DNA of 64,000 bases from Rotaria sp. Silwood1 (Eukaryota; Rotifera; Eurotatoria; Philodinida; Philodinidae): NCBI GenBank assembly GCA_905250075.1, contig CAJNOP010000325.1, positions 124,001-188,000 on the forward strand, read 5' to 3'. Under the pieces are notes generated by a model. The model saw only the letters and a list, made by a program, of their open reading frames with translations. It had not been told where the DNA came from and did no database searches. This document shows, piece after piece, positions 12,111-24,100 of this stretch (position 1 is its first letter; every line of letters starts with the position of its first letter). Made by a program: the position numbers and the translations under genes.

Positions 12111-13378
12111 TCTGCTTTCGAGACTTTAAGCTCTTGGAAGGTTACGCCTCCCTCCTGCTGTGGAGATCTAGGTACGTCCCTATAGATTTCACGTCACTTC
12201 TAATGATCTAATTCGCTAAAACTTTATATTTTATTTTTATTTATTTTCGCATTGATATTAAGCATTTGGATATTCAATAACATTGGAACTCTTGTAGACC
12301 GACTCATATCATCAATATAATTGAAAATGAAAATAAGTCTATAGTTTATTCAGACAAAGAATATTAACTGTATATAATTTCAATAATCGATCTGAAATTC
12401 AAGTTGAAAGGTCATGCAGGTACTACCAATTTTTATAACGATTCAATTCCCGAAAATTTACATTAACACACTTTTTAAACTTTCAAGAGACTCGAGAAAA
12501 ATTTCTTCTTTTGTTTTCGCTTACAACATTTTCATGTTCGATCGCTTAGAAAGCAATATATATACAGGTCACAATATACTATGATATTTAGAAAAATTTA
12601 TTTCGAGTATTTGATTTCGAATAAATCTTCTATATTTTTTCATTAACATTATTTTTTTAGTAACTAATACATATTGACACGTATCATTAACATACTATAT
12701 ATATATTTTTTTTTATTCGTTCTTATGATAATAGTTGCTTTTTATATCTAACATTGACTTAACAATCCACCAATATACATATTTTTCACTATAGAATATA
12801 ATTATACTTACTTGGTGTTACTTGCAATTTAATAAGTTGATATGTACCAACAGTATTATATTGAAGTGAAAGATTACTGAATGCGATAAAGCCACCAAAA
12901 CAGGCGGATACAGGAATCATATTAAAAATTGGTAATTTAGCATAAGTAAATACTTTTGCTTGCATACAAGCAATCAAAAGAAAAAAAGTTACAAAAAAAT
13001 TTAATGTTGTTAATGTTAAATTAGGAAAATGATGTTTAACATAAATCCTATTAAAGAAAACAAAAAAAAAATTCTTTTTTTATTCTTTTTGTATAAAAAT
13101 TAATTAAATAATAAAATTTACCATTTCGCTAAATTAATAACAAGAATTGATGAAATAAAATTTATTGAAAATATAACTGTGGAGAAAAAACATGATTTAA
13201 CAACACGTTTATTAACTGCTGTTTGTCCAGATTCTTTTAATGATGATGGTGAATCACTTAATAAAATAGTTGATGATGATAGACCAGATATTTTATTTAA
13301 TAATTTTGTTGACATATCAATAGACAAATCTTTATTGTCAGATTCTTGGTTATTTAGAGAAGAACGGGAACTGGACAT
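10648..13378 (-). CDS. SLC35E3: SLC35E3-like nucleotide-sugar/triose-phosphate-type transporter
   Basis: Four exons (13122-13378, 12812-13047, 11138-11272, 10648-11084) encode 354 residues. The match to SLC35E3 is dense: KWIYVKHHFPNLTL, FSNLSLQYNTVGTYQL, SFIPVFVGTLISTYYDLQFN, LLFYQAPLSG, FVNFSIFWVIGN, AYNMIGHSK and a final FGLCFTMLGVFLYTYFK. About ten hydrophobic segments are expected and visible. Human SLC35E3 has 313 residues; the extra length is a Ser-rich N-terminal tail of about 55 residues ahead of the first membrane span. Substrate is unknown for the family; location is probably Golgi/endomembrane. Intron 2 (11273-12811) is unusually long and hosts a hAT-like element. Confidence 0.93.
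11969..12182. mobile_element. hAT-like non-autonomous element (214 bp) in SLC35E3 intron
   Basis: The left end CAGGGGCGTAGCTAGG pairs with the inverted right end TAGGGACGTACCTAGA at 12 of 16 positions. The flanks TAGGTTTT (11961-11968) and TAGATTTC (12183-12190) agree at 6 of 8 bases, as expected of an old 8-bp target duplication. CAGGGGCG-type tips are typical of hAT elements. There is no transposase frame. The interior holds a pure 32-base C run. Confidence 0.7.
12077..12108 (+). repeat. poly-C tract, 32 uninterrupted C
   Basis: A pure C run inside the hAT-like element, in an otherwise AT-rich region. The minus (transcribed) strand would be a G32 tract able to form stacked G-quadruplexes. 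Length is prone to assembly or sequencing error. Confidence 0.95.
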
Positions 13379-13943
13379 AAAACTAATATTTATCTTTAAT
13401 AAAAGAAAATATTCTTTTTATAATACAAATATATAATACAATACTACTCTATTCTTAATTTTTCAAAATATTTTTTTACATAAACTACAAAAAAATAATA
13501 TATACTTTAATCATGTAGATCTACATATGGTACACACATACATATTAGATGATAACAAAAAAAAGAAAGAAAAAGTTAAATGTTATTTTTTTTAACCTAC
13601 TGAATACTAGATATTGATCAGGATCAAATATTTCATCTATTTAAATTGATATTATTACAGAATATATTTCACATGATCAAATTCATACTTTAAATCTTAT
13701 TTAAAAAGTACAACGACAAAATGACATAAGCGACATTTGATCTATGCTGTGTCATATACTCCCTATACAAAATGAATAGCTACGTACTAAAGCTGTAAAA
13801 GCTATATTCACGCGTTGTGCTTCACTGTACGCTGCTCATTGGTTGGTATCTTAGAAACCGAAAAGAAAAAAAAAAGTCGAGTAAGTAAGAATAGAGGAAA
13901 GAAAGAAAAATGTAGGTGAAAATGAAAGAGAAACAACCGTGTT
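13379..13943. other. intergenic, 565 bp
   Basis: Between the stop of the four-span membrane protein and the start of SLC35E3, both on the minus strand. AT-rich, no gene seen. Confidence 0.6.
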
Positions 13944-14471
13944 TCAAGGTCTGCGCACAACCAATCGACTTATAATGGCCGATGTAGATACTAATGCATT
14001 TCGTCGTCCCTCTAAATAACTAGCTACAATCGCTGCACTCATTGACAACAATTGCCCAACGATCATTAGATAATATGAGTAACACAAATGTGCAACTATG
14101 CGAGAAAATACCACATAACTCATCACGAAAAAAAAAGTACCCAATCCTAATGAAAAAACAGATAATAATGAAATAAATCGAACAGATGATGCCACATGAT
14201 AATCAATAATATTGAATATGAAAGTTGATATCAAACCGATAACAATTAAAAACAGTCCAGTTAATGATAAAGCAGCTGGCGAACGTAAAACAGAATGAAA
14301 ACATGCCAATGGTTGTAAATGACACAGTTTCCAAAATCCAGCTCGCATATGTATTGTATGTATCCAATGGGTAGTACTTATTGAAAGTACAATAAATATA
14401 ATTGCACTTAAAGCTAATCCAATAACAATATAAGCAAGAATAATTGTTATATTCGGACGCGTTAAAGGCAT
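13944..14471 (-). CDS. four-span membrane protein, claudin/PMP22-like
   Basis: A single exon from the ATG at 14471 encodes 175 residues. An upstream in-frame ATG at 14558 is less likely because the intervening sequence is poor. Hydrophobic spans lie near residues 8-30, 67-90, 98-122 and 133-155. The first extracellular loop contains W36, then G45-F-W-K-L-C50 and C57, resembling the W..GLW..C..C signature of the claudin/PMP22/EMP superfamily. Size also fits. I cannot place it in a named subfamily, and C50-C57 spacing is shorter than in classical claudins. The tail ends with basic residues. It sits 654 bp downstream of TRPM and 565 bp upstream of SLC35E3. Confidence 0.6.
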   Translation of the reverse strand: MPLTRPNITIILAYIVIGLALSAIIFIVLSISTTHWIHTIHMRAGFWKLCHLQPLACFHSVLRSPAALSLTGLFLIVIGLISTFIFNIIDYHVASSVRFISLLSVFSLGLGTFFFVMSYVVFSRIVAHLCYSYYLMIVGQLLSMSAAIVASYLEGRRNALVSTSAIISRLVVRRP

Positions 14472-15125
14472 TGTTAGTAAAAAAAATAATTGATGGATGT
14501 TGTTCACTTGTGTAACGTGAAGAGTAATGAAAAAGATAACGATCGAACAAAAGAACAATTAAAAGAGAGAAAAACGAAGTGCAGTCCAATTGAAGAAAAA
14601 GTACCTTATGAAATTTAAAAAAGAAAAGAATTCCCTATAGAAACAACAAAGTCTTAACGTTTTCGAAACTAAAAAAGACACTTTTACATTTTATAAATTG
14701 CATACGGTGCATTCATTTCTATAGTATATCAAGGACGGTGTGGTTAGTAAGTATTAACAGATAGTATCAATCAGCTTTTCCAGTATCAATAAACCGAATT
14801 TAGAGAGAACAACTGATCTATATATTTACGAATAGTGAAAACAGAAGTACGGTACAATCAATAAATACGTATGGAATAGTCGACAGTTGCAACATATTGA
14901 TAAAATGAGTACAGAAATCAAATCAATCAATATATTAGAAGTATTCTACAAATGGTGCCATGGGGAAAAAAGAAACAAAAACAAATATGAATGAGTCAAA
15001 AAACAAAGCTAAACAAAAAATTGTGTTGAATTTTATTTTAAAATATGAAATCTGACATCACTCAATACCGGAGAGTTGTCTACACGGAAAAAAAAATATA
15101 TATATACATATTTGTTTTTTATGGA
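14472..15125. other. intergenic, 654 bp
   Basis: Between the TRPM stop and the claudin-like gene, both on the minus strand. AT-rich with several A-runs; nothing else recognised. Confidence 0.6.
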
Positions 15126-18100
15126 CTAGTTTTTTGCATCAGGCATTTCAAGATTGAGATTAGATGTACTAGTATTAAGATCAATTGAAAGAAGTGATGC
15201 TCGATCACTATCGCAATAAGGTTCTATTGAATTATATGGTTGATTTATTGATGAATGTCGAACACGTTTTCGTATTATTTCACCAATTAAATTATGTGTT
15301 TGTTCTTCAGCATCATATGCAGCTGTTTCTTCTTTTGTTGATTCAAATAATACCATGGCATTATTATCAATTGTCGAAGGACGGATAGTTATTGGACTTG
15401 ATGGTCGCCATTCATGATGATGAGTTGTATCAATAACTAGAAAGAAAAAAAAAGGCAAAAAAAAATCAATTTCATTAAATAACAAAAAGAAATAAAATCT
15501 TTTACCATCAGTTATTGAAGTATATTCATTTGATTGTATTCGATTAATATTAAAATCATTACTTGTTAATGAATCTAAGCGATGAATTGTTGATCGTCTT
15601 TGAACTTGATGTGGTTTTTTTGATAATGGAATTTGATCATGTATTGATAAACCATGTTTTGATATTGGTGTTCGATTCATTATTATTGTTGTTGATTTAG
15701 AGATATTTTTATCTCTAAAAGAATTCAATTCATAACCTGTTAATGATGAACGTCGTTGTCGTTGTTGTCGCCGTCGATCATGCATATCATCATCGAACCA
15801 AGATGTTCGACGATGAAATACGTATGATGGATCTCGTTCATCGAATGATTGATTCGAAAACATTTTTTGAATCATTTCATATGTATTCATATTAAGATCT
15901 TCTAAACGTTGTAAACGCCAATCAAGATTTTGAAGAACAGCACGATTTTGACTTTCACGTTGATATATATCATCAATACGTAAGACTGTTGCATCAACAC
16001 TAGATAAAGAAATATCAAAAAAAAAAATTAATTTTTTGTTTATACAGAAGAAAAAGGACAGTTCGTTCAATCAAGCATGAATACCAATGTGTTCGATTTC
16101 CATCTACTATGACACATTTCAATTAAAATCATTTTTAATGCGTCGAAATATCTATTGACAGTTAATTCATAAAAAAAATATGGTAAAAATTGTTCCATTA
16201 ATAATTATTGTAATGTCCGTTTCAAAATATAATGCGTCCCACTGTTTTTTGAATAACTCAAGAACGCAATCAGCTAGAGATCTGTGGTTTTCACCAATCG
16301 AAAGAAGAGACAGGGGGATGTCTTTTTCTCCAATATTGTGTCAGACGAAATCATTTCAGAATCAGTCATTTCTGCAAAACATTGCAAAAAATGCATGAAA
16401 ACGACCCAGCATTCTGAAGAAATTTTCCTTTTGACATGTGATCTAGATAGAGGGACTTCGGATCTATACTTCAGGATATAATTCGAATAATTATCTTATC
16501 GCATCCTAACGTTTAGCAAATAAAATCGTCTATTTACTCGCAAGAAAACTATGAATTTCTTTTAATTTTGAAGCAAATGTTTTTACTTTTTGTCAAAATT
16601 TCATCTGAATGACAGACCATTTTTTCGATGTTATGCAGAAATGACTGGTTTCAAAATGATTCCATCTGATACGATATTGGAGAAAAAGACGCCCTCCTGT
16701 CTCTTCTTTCGATTGGTGAAAACCGCAGGTCTCTAGCTGATTGAGTTCTTGAGTTATTCAAAAAACAGTGGGACGCATTATATTTCGAAACGGACATTAG
16801 TACTGTTTTTACATGTGGGAATTTAACACTGAATCTATTAAAGAGATTGCAGACCCCGCAGCAGTCTTTCTTTTCTTCTTTTTTCAGACAATCCTTCTTC
16901 GTCCTTTCTTTCTTTGAAAGCCCTTTTTTTTTCTTCTTTTTTTTACTTTTCATACGAATTGACTCTAAGAAACTTCGTAAAACATATGGGGGAATGCTTA
17001 GATAGAGAGCTCTCAGAGCTCCAGAAAATGTTTAATCCACCACAAGTCCAATAAAAAGCTCGCCACAATTATGTTAAGGTATGCATATAAGATCTCAATT
17101 AACGCGGCATATATGTACAGGACTTGAGATATCTAAAATGATTCTTCGCTAGAACTCGGTCACTGCGCAAAATTGCAAGCATATACTCAGTGACCAAGCA
17201 TAATCGAAGCTGAGCTACATTATAGCCAGTCTTACAGATACTTATGTTATTAGCCATTCATGATGTATCGATGTTTTACCAAGACTTTTACTCAGCAAAA
17301 TGTAAGAAACACAGTTTTTGTTGGTATCGTTGTTGATAAACGAAACGAGAAAGGCAGACGACATTTGGTAGTAAGTAAGGTGGTACATGTGGATGACAAT
17401 GGGGTCATACGTGTAAATGATTTCCAATTCAGCTTACAATCAATTGTCAATCTTCCACGCAACTCAAATTGGTCAATCAATTCCAGGCATGATACAAGAT
17501 CTTTTCATTTGAACCATAATTCTTTTTATGCTTTTCGAGTTTGCGATCGAGATAGGGTTTCCTGAACATATTTTTCACTTTTCTGGTCAAAAACCTGATG
17601 AGTTATAATTAATCTTTACACTGATCAAAGAACTTGAGAAGTATTTCAAACCGTGCATATGTACATAGATCAAGAAATTTCGACATTTGTCCAGGTAACT
17701 CAAATTGTTGGAGAACATAAAAACCATCTTGAAACGCTGTTTAAAATAAGAAGCTCGAAAAAAGCGTATCTGGATTGAGGAAGTAGTAAAGCATCTCGAT
17801 CTGAGTGAGATGTAGCAGAAATACCGGATGAGGAAAAATATCTTTCTACAAGCTGGAAAACGTTTATAGGTTGAATTCAGCTATCATCGCCAAAATTTAG
17901 TCAACCAGCTAACTTATCTTCGAATTCCATTAAACTCCTCACGTCAAGGCGAGAATTGTGTGTTTAAGGTAACTATGTCTCACTATTTGAAAAGTGGTAG
18001 ATAGAAGTGGCCAATTTGCATTGCGTTGCAAATTTTTTCGAAGATAGACTGAGAATCATGCGCTACAAAATAAGCACTTGTTTTCGCCAGTTGATAAATG

Positions 18101-21100
18101 GGCTAGAACGTTTAGGGTAAATTTCTAGCATGACTGAAGCCGGATAGCGGAATCAGAAATATTTTCTAGAGCTTCTTCAACAGTTTTCGGAACTAAATGG
18201 GAAAACCCGTAAGGATTCGCAATATTAAAATCCTCGATTTTCAAAAGTTTACATAAGTATGTTAGGATTGTACAGCACTCTCGGCTCGGTAATGTCATGT
18301 AACTATTTTCGCAAAAAGAATACGAATATCTGTTAGGTTTGACGTCAGATGATCCTTTAGGACGGAACTTGATACATCAGTAGAGCATTTCAAATTCATT
18401 TTGTTAGTTTAAAAAACACGTGACATTGCGAAGCCGACAATGCTCTAAAATCCTAGCATATTTATTTTCACTTTTGCAAAATCAAGGATTTTGATCCTGT
18501 ACTGTCTACGGATGCTTCGATTTGGTTCTGCAAGCTTAGTCAAAGAAACTCTAGAAGATTTTTCTGACTGCTCTGTCGGATTTTCAAGCGTACTAGTACT
18601 TTATCCTCAAAAGTCCAGTCCATCTATCGATCCACGAAAAAAGTTGATAATTTTCTAATGATTACACACCTTTGATATCCTATCAAGGAATATTTTTGAT
18701 AACACACAAATTTTCGTAATCGATGTAGGGCGTAGCTATCCATGTGGGTGAGGCACGTGTGTTACCTGTAGAACTACCGAGAGAGTCATTGAGATATGGG
18801 AACAACAGTTACATAAACATATCATATGCCGAGGAGACAACTGTTCATGTTTGAAATTCATTTTCGTCTGAGCTCATTCCTATTGTTCACAATTGATCTT
18901 CTAATATAATTCTACCGTTGCAGCGTAGAACTTGTGAAAAGTCCTTCTTTTCTTCCTTTTTTTCGAATTTTCTTCTATTTTTCTTTTGAAAAAATTCCTT
19001 CTCCAAATCTTTCTTTTTGGTAATCCCGTCGCTGCGACCCCTAAGATTGGTTTATTCAATTTATTCTAAACATATTTGTTCACTAGCATCTTACTGAATC
19101 CTTTATGTATGCAATAAGGAAACAGCTCATAGATAAGAACGAGATGTTACTGATATACAGAGTCTATGGCTTTCTTTCAAATGATATGTTTATGATCTTA
19201 TATCGTCTCGCATATTTGTGATGTAGTTTGTGGCGTATCAGGGGTTTATATAAGACAATAGAGACTAGTTAAAAGATTTTAGTCCTTACCCCTAACGGTG
19301 GAACACTTTGAATCTAGGGTATGCTCAAAAATCTTTATAAGATTCCCGTGAGAAAGCTAAGAATAGACAGGATAAGAAGAGAGACTCTTTTTATGATATT
19401 CAGATGAAAGACAGTTAGTGACTCTTATTTTCAACTAACATTTTTCATTATATAAAGCTGGTATGATTGAAAAAAGTCTCAACTTGTGTCAAAAGACATA
19501 GACTTAAAAAAAACACACTAACATCAGTTTTTTTTATTTAAGTCTGACTGTCTATAGAAAAGTTTTTCGATCTGCTTTACTAACGTATCTAAACTAAACC
19601 ACTGAAGGAAAAGAAATGTTTCGGTAGCTTTTAGTGTGTCTAACCGGAGTTTCTCGTGCAATTTTTTCTCCATTTATAACAAAGGAGTATTACATCAAAT
19701 TATTAGATTCTCAGTGCCCAACATTTACTACTACGAAATTCAATGTTTAGGTCTGTTTTACTACGAAAATATTACTATTTGCAGTCAAAGAGAACGCAAA
19801 AAGATATTAACGTTTGTATAAAAACTCTGATAGATTGGATAAATCGATTAATCTGATAAAATGAGAAACAAATGCTTGAGCATATCTTTTTTCCTTTGTA
19901 GCGAATGTCTTCTCAACAGAGAATTCCTATTAGAGTTCAATAGTAGCATTGCTTGAAATATTTAGAACAAACATTGAAAATGTTTATGTTAATCAAATTT
20001 CAATCTTCATCGATGAGTACCTTTTCTATAATTTAATCATCTGTCTATCACGAAATCAAATATAATTTATATAGTTATAGATATTTCAAAAGTTTTTCTA
20101 TACATATTATATTTATTATTCAATTTTATTTTTACCGTTCAGATGTTAATGCAATTTGATCAGCAGTTGTATTCTTTTTTTCTCGATCTTTCATTACAAA
20201 ATATTCATCAACTTGTTCTTCTTCAAAATCATGTATTTCAGCAACTTCTTTTTCACTTAAAAATAATTCTAAAATATAACAAACATAAACTTAAATAATT
20301 TTTATTCTTATTTTATTATCAAATACAAACTTAATCCATGATCAACTTTAAATTTTTTTCCACGACAATAACGTATTATAATTTTAATTAAAATAAATAT
20401 ATGTGAAAAAAGTATTAATGGTGGTGGTAACATTGGTTTTGATTCATATTTAAGTACAATATAATAACGATGATATTTCCATACTTGATCAGATGATTTT
20501 GATATACGTATATAAGTATTATTAAATGTTGCAATAAGTATTGAAAGAAGTAATATATTACAAAATATAAGATATGCTGTCATAGTTATTGGTGTTACCC
20601 AATGAAATGGCATACATTGTGGAGCATTTGGTTCACTTTCTAAACATGGTGGATCAATTGAACCAGCATAAACTTCACCATAAATCTTTAAAATAAAAAT
20701 AGAAACGAAATTTTTTATATTTTATTAGTAATAAGAATGTTGTTTGTGAGTTTACCATAAAATATGGTTCAAGAAATATTTCTTTAACTGATCGCCATGT
20801 CCATGATTCATTTGGATATTTAATTGCTTGACGAGATACTCCAAATGATACAAGTACAATTAATATTATGATTATAAAATTAAATAAATCGATTAACTAA
20901 ATTTAAAAAAAAAAAGGAATAACAAATGTAATAAAATTTCTCTATTGAAAATCTTAACTTACATTTTGTGCAGCAATATGAATATAGGGACCAAGAGATT
21001 TATGTACAGAAATATAAGTTAATAAATGTATCCACCAATAAGATACATCAAGACAATAGATTACACGTGCGATATGTAGAGTATTTGGATTAAATCGAAG

Positions 21101-24100
21101 GATGAATCCAATTCCATAAGCTACGAGTGCTAATGAATCACATATATGAACAAAATCGGAAAAATACAACTAAAACAAAACAAAAACCTATATTTTTCAT
21201 TTGGAAAGAAAGAACAAAATTTAATATTATAAATATAGTGACAAAGCTTAACTTTCACTCTACTCATCAAGACGATTTTGAAAAACTGTGGAAATATGTC
21301 GGAAGGAGGGGAGAGTCATTCTTAGAATATTAATTTCTTACTGTTAATCGACGTATAAAACGTGGTGATGAACTTGTACAAATCTAAAATTAACCAAAAA
21401 TATTCTAAAATCTAATAATGATATGAAATTAACAAACTTCTCGAATTGTATCAAGTGCTGATGATGCTAAATAAATTGTTACAATATATTCTAAACAAAA
21501 AAGAAAGTATTCAATATCTTTAAATTTACATTAGAAAAATATTTCAAAAAACACAATTACCTGCAATACTCGGTTTTGTTGGTGTACGTACAAGTACCAT
21601 ATAAGTAAAAAGAAAAAGAAAAAAAACATAAAATATAGCATTATACCAAAATTTTGTTATTGGTGCATTATAAAATTCATAAAAACGTTGTGTTATTGGT
21701 ATTGATGATGATGATGATGATAAGATTTTTATAGGTGAATTTTCATTTAAAATAGGTAATTCATCGATTTTTTTTGATGTATCAATACTACTATCATTTA
21801 TATCATCAGTTTGCTGTATAGATGTTGAGTAACTTTGTTTTAAATGTGTGAATGATGATTGTTCATGATCATCATTTATTGATTTATTAAATGTAACCAT
21901 TTCAATTGGTTCATTATTCATATGTTTATTTTCAAAAGTAAATTCAACTGATCTATCATTATGTAATTTTGAAGATTTTTTACTTTCATTTTCATCAATT
22001 ATATAATGTTGTGTATGTTCATTTGATATAATACCAGAATGATAATTTTCAGTATCATTATCATCATCATCATCGTCATCATCATCTGGATCACTATCAT
22101 TTTGTGTTGCTAAATGTTCTTCATGTGTTTTAGGTTGTAATTTTAATTCTTCAGCGCTTTTAAATTCAATACGAAGTACAAGTGGAAAAAATAATATTGA
22201 AGCAATAACTTTCCAATTAAGATAATGTCGTATAGACATTCCACCCATCCATAAATCGTTTAATATCATTTGACAACATTTATGTGCTACAAATTCTTGA
22301 TGATGAGATATAACAGCTAATGATAAACATGTCCAATCAGACCAATTTTTTAATTCATATGTTAATAATTGACATGTTTTATCATCATTTTCACGATAAC
22401 ATTGTTCAAGAACACCGAGACCTAATTCACGAAATTGCCTAAAAAAACAACAAGTGAATTCATCTTATTGTTCAGCTAAAAAATAACTATGCTTGACCAA
22501 AGTTGGTCAGAGAATTTTTCGAACATAAAATCATCGAATTTATTCATTCGAAATTTCTTTTTTTAAGGTTATCATATATTCTATATCAATAGGTTTCATT
22601 TATTGGAAATATAACGAAAATAAATGATAGTCATCAGCAACAATCATGCATTATTTTGTTCCAAAATTAGAGAATAAGGGTATTGCACAGTCCGACGATT
22701 ACTTATGGTGCCAGTCTCACGGGGACCAGGATCAACACTTTTTCATTGGAAGTAATATTGTTTATGGTCGTATATTTTTCGTAACAACAAAATTGTCAAA
22801 CGTATAGATATGCAGAATAGATGAATTATTAATGAACTTTAAAAAATGACGAATCTCCAATAAGGAGAATATTAGAAGCCACATGGATCATGGAAGATGT
22901 CTTCAGCTCATTGACACTGTTAGAAAACGATGTCACATTTTTTCTAATTTATGACAATTCAAAGATCAAAAATGTCTGAGCGTGTTATTTGTGGATAGAC
23001 TAATTTAGTTTCAAATCAAATATTAAAAAAAAATCTTTTGTCAATAAATTGAAAACAGTTTGTTTGACTATACGACTTTTTACACTTAACATGTATTTTA
23101 GATCACGAGATTCAAAAAGTCATTTATGTATATTAATAACTTACTCAGCATAACTAGCCAATTCAGTTGCTACTTCAATTTCTAATTCATCATCATCTGC
23201 TTCATGTGCTAATGCTTTATTTAATTTGTATGCCACTAATGCTTAAATCGGAAATATATTCAAAATAAATCTAAAAATAGTAACCAATCTTTACCTTTCG
23301 CCATAGCTTCTTCACCTAAATAAAACAAAGAACTTAATTATTAAATGGAAAAGAATTCATTATATAATCTTATTAAAACCTCGTTCCCAAAAAAATAAAG
23401 CCATTTGATGTCGTTTTGTAAGTACTGCCCATATAAGTAATTCATTATATGGATATTGGAATGTATCGTCGATGGGTTTTAATGTTGTACTAATTGCTGT
23501 TCGACGTAACTTAATTAATAGAAAGAAAACAAACAAAATAATGAAAAAAAAACACAAAATTTTCTAATTAATTTTCATTTATACTTGTCGTAATGTATTA
23601 GGTTGATGAAGCGTTGTTGCATAACGTGTACGAAAACGTCGTCGAGTATAATTTGATCGATAACCATGACCCATTAATGATTCAAGAATTAAACCTATAT
23701 CAGGTAATGTATATATACCTGTAATAGCTGCCTGAAAATTAATACGAAAAAGCAAAAAATTAGAATTAAATAATTAAATAGGAAACAACCTTGCGAATTT
23801 TTCGTATATCTTTTGCAATATAATGAAGAGTATTAGGTGGACCATCACGCTAGAACAAAAAAAAAGTTGAAGAAATGAAATCATTCATTTTGGTTTTTTC
23901 GAGAAATATTTATCGAACAAGATAGAGGTTTATTACAAAGTTAGAGGATGTTCTAAAGTAAGATAGTTAAATAAATTGAAAGCTAAAAATAGATCCACGT
24001 GTTTGAAGATATGCTTTTACTAAGTCATAATATTCAAATCACCTCTGGTGACATTGATATGTTACATCACGTGTAAATACTCTTGAAGCTCTATGAATTA

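Noticed and set aside
16180..16953. Similar peptides on opposite strands ([20 protein letters not shown])
   Set aside because: Produced by the two inverted arms of the foldback element; no start, splice or expression support.
18726..19050. Possible further copy of the hAT-like element in the TRPM intron
   Set aside because: Eleven bases match the left tip, but no convincing right tip or target duplication was found.
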